The translations under genes were made by a program, and so were the position numbers. Source: a virus. Taken from it: a stretch of DNA of 20,922 bases. Positions 19,965 to 20,922 of the stretch are shown here, piece by piece (position 1 is the stretch's first letter; every line of letters starts with the position of its first letter). The notes beneath the pieces were generated by a model. That model was not told where the DNA came from. It worked only from the letters and a program-made list of their open reading frames with translations, and made no database searches. The stretch lies in the IMG/VR virus record IMGVR_UViG_3300043446_002407, positions 1 to 20,922 of that record; one strand, given 5' to 3'.

Positions 19965-20922
19965 ATGTCTTTAATTTTAAAACAGGAATCAAGTGGAAAC
20001 GTCACAGTGCCAGGGTCTGGCAAAGGTGCCGTCTACCTAAATGCGAGCAACCAACTGAACGTTAAAGACAGTTCTGGTAATGTTGCTGCCATCCCTACAA
20101 TTACAGCAACGGCTGACACGGCTGTGGTGTTTAACGATGCTGGCGCATTTGGCCAGACCACAGATTTCACATTTAATAAAACAACCAAAGTTTTAACAGT
20201 GAACGGTGTGGATATTCAGGGTGCCATCAACACTGTTAGTAATTCATTAAGTGTCGAGACTGCCAACCGCGTCAGCGCCGATAATGCACTAAGCAACACA
20301 CTGAGTGCAGAAATAGCAAATAGAACCAGTGCAGATAATGCATTGAGCGTCCGTGTTGACACAGTTAGCAATGCAGTGTCGGTAGTAAGCAACGCACTGA
20401 GCGCAGAGATCGTCAATCGCGTAAGCGCAGATAATGCATTGAGTGTTCGTATTGACACAGTCAGCAATGCCGTTTCAATCGTCAGTCAAGCACTGAGTTT
20501 AGAAACTGCCAACCGCGTCAGCGCCAATGATGCACTAAGCAACGCACTGAGTGCAGAAATAGCAAATAGAACCAGTGCAGATAATGCCTTGAGCCTAAGA
20601 ATTGACAGCATCAGTGGTGCAGTGTCAGTTACTAGTAATGCGTTATCAGCATCCAATTCTCGAATCGATGTGGTAAGTCAAGCAGTATCAGTGGAGACGG
20701 GCAACAGAACGTCAGCTGACAACGCATTAAGTGTTCGTATTGATACTGTCAGTAATGCAGTGTCGGTGGTAAGTAACGCACTATCAGTTGAAACGGCAGC
20801 TCGCATTGCGGCGGTCAATACTGTCAGCAACGCAGTCAGTATTGTTAGCAACGCACTGAGCGCAGAGATTGTCAACCGCACTAGTGCAGATAACGCACTG
20901 AGCGTAAAAATCGACACGGTCA
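19965..20922 (+). CDS. Third coiled-coil tail-fibre-like protein, partial
   Basis: The frame is open from ATG 19965 to the window edge, at least 319 residues, with the C-terminus missing. It begins MSLILKQESSGNVTVPGSG, followed by 'KGAVYLNASNQLNVKDSSG' and 'TVNGVDIQGAINTVSNSLS' (about 78-96), which leads into the same coiled-coil repeat as the two preceding genes, with six ADNAL copies in view. The N-terminus differs from the sister genes (no FVVKNG start), so it probably attaches to a different virion site or partner. AAGGGA (19953-19958) is 6 bases from the ATG, and a TAAATA box lies 18 bases upstream. Parts of its rod are nearly identical in DNA to the giant fibre gene. The tip, which would tell most about function, lies outside the window. 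Confidence 0.85.
   Translation, partial: MSLILKQESSGNVTVPGSGKGAVYLNASNQLNVKDSSGNVAAIPTITATADTAVVFNDAGAFGQTTDFTFNKTTKVLTVNGVDIQGAINTVSNSLSVETANRVSADNALSNTLSAEIANRTSADNALSVRVDTVSNAVSVVSNALSAEIVNRVSADNALSVRIDTVSNAVSIVSQALSLETANRVSANDALSNALSAEIANRTSADNALSLRIDSISGAVSVTSNALSASNSRIDVVSQAVSVETGNRTSADNALSVRIDTVSNAVSVVSNALSVETAARIAAVNTVSNAVSIVSNALSAEIVNRTSADNALSVKIDTV
20259..20335 (+). repeat. Segment shared with the giant fibre gene, copy A
   Basis: It matches 18138-18214 at 76 of 77 bases, the only difference being A at 20281 for T at 18160. Confidence 0.85.
20481..20581 (+). repeat. Segment shared with the giant fibre gene, copy B
   Basis: It matches 18114-18214 at 97 of 101 bases, with the first 45 bases identical. 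Mismatches are at 20526, 20527, 20529 and 20544. Confidence 0.85.

Noticed and set aside
12715-20917. Many minus-strand frames of 60-160 codons across the fibre genes (Leu/Ser/Ala-rich, e.g. 15614-16102)
   Set aside because: They repeat with the sense-strand units and translate to the same LSALSAL pattern. They exist because the repeat lacks stops in that antisense frame.
12365-20922. CRISPR-like or satellite direct repeats
   Set aside because: The repeats are in frame, protein-coding and diverged at third positions, with no constant-repeat and unique-spacer pattern.
12365-20922. Diversity-generating retroelement acting on the fibre genes
   Set aside because: I see no reverse transcriptase, no template repeat, and no adenine-specific substitution pattern. 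Differences are mostly synonymous.
1-20922. Mobile elements, integrase, attachment sites, defence or anti-defence genes
   Set aside because: All convincing frames are virion or assembly genes. I find no transposase or integrase motifs and no terminal inverted repeats.

Overview
The window is part of the structural gene block of a T4-like contractile-tailed phage (myovirus). The best anchor is the head-assembly order portal (gp20), small protein, acidic core protein, prohead protease (gp21), scaffold (gp22), major capsid protein (gp23), which matches the T4 order 20-67-68-21-22-23. Late-promoter-like TAAATA boxes (T4 consensus TATAAATA) sit at most gene starts. The fibre and virion protein styles (TGAL/GG/SGN beta modules, YAPK...FTG linkers, an MGRPLNKKYFG start) recall T4-like phages of marine or freshwater bacteria. 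The host cannot be named from this sequence. I see no tRNA, insertion sequence, integrase, CRISPR array or defence gene.

Layout. 1-503 (minus): start of a gp26-like baseplate hub gene that runs off the left edge. 523-3669: a 1048-residue tape-measure-like protein, divergent from the baseplate gene. 3700-9838: head module in one direction (portal, 79-residue protein, acidic core protein, protease, scaffold, major capsid protein), closed by a UUCG-loop terminator. 9979-11436: two genes, each followed by its own terminator, namely a 75-residue protein of unknown role and a 333-residue virion or decoration protein candidate. Between them lies an orphan late promoter followed by a long hairpin. 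11526-20922: four fibre or virion genes of 146, 865, 1745 and at least 319 residues, the last cut by the right edge.

How it works together. Portal, core protein and scaffold should nucleate the prohead, gp23 should form the shell around that core, and gp21 should then cleave core and shell N-termini to mature the head. The tape-measure candidate and gp26-like protein belong to tail and baseplate assembly. The fibre genes encode very long trimeric rods for host contact. They are built from about forty copies of a coiled-coil repeat, interrupted by beta-rich knob domains and ended by distinct C-terminal tips.

The most notable features are: (i) the repeat grammar of the fibre genes, 32- and 25-residue units that differ by exactly one heptad; (ii) near-identical DNA segments inside and between fibre genes that could support domain shuffling; (iii) a TAAATA promoter set placed almost only at gene starts, some so close to the start codon that leaderless or re-assigned starts are implied; and (iv) a structured, multi-hairpin region between the capsid gene and the 333-residue virion gene.
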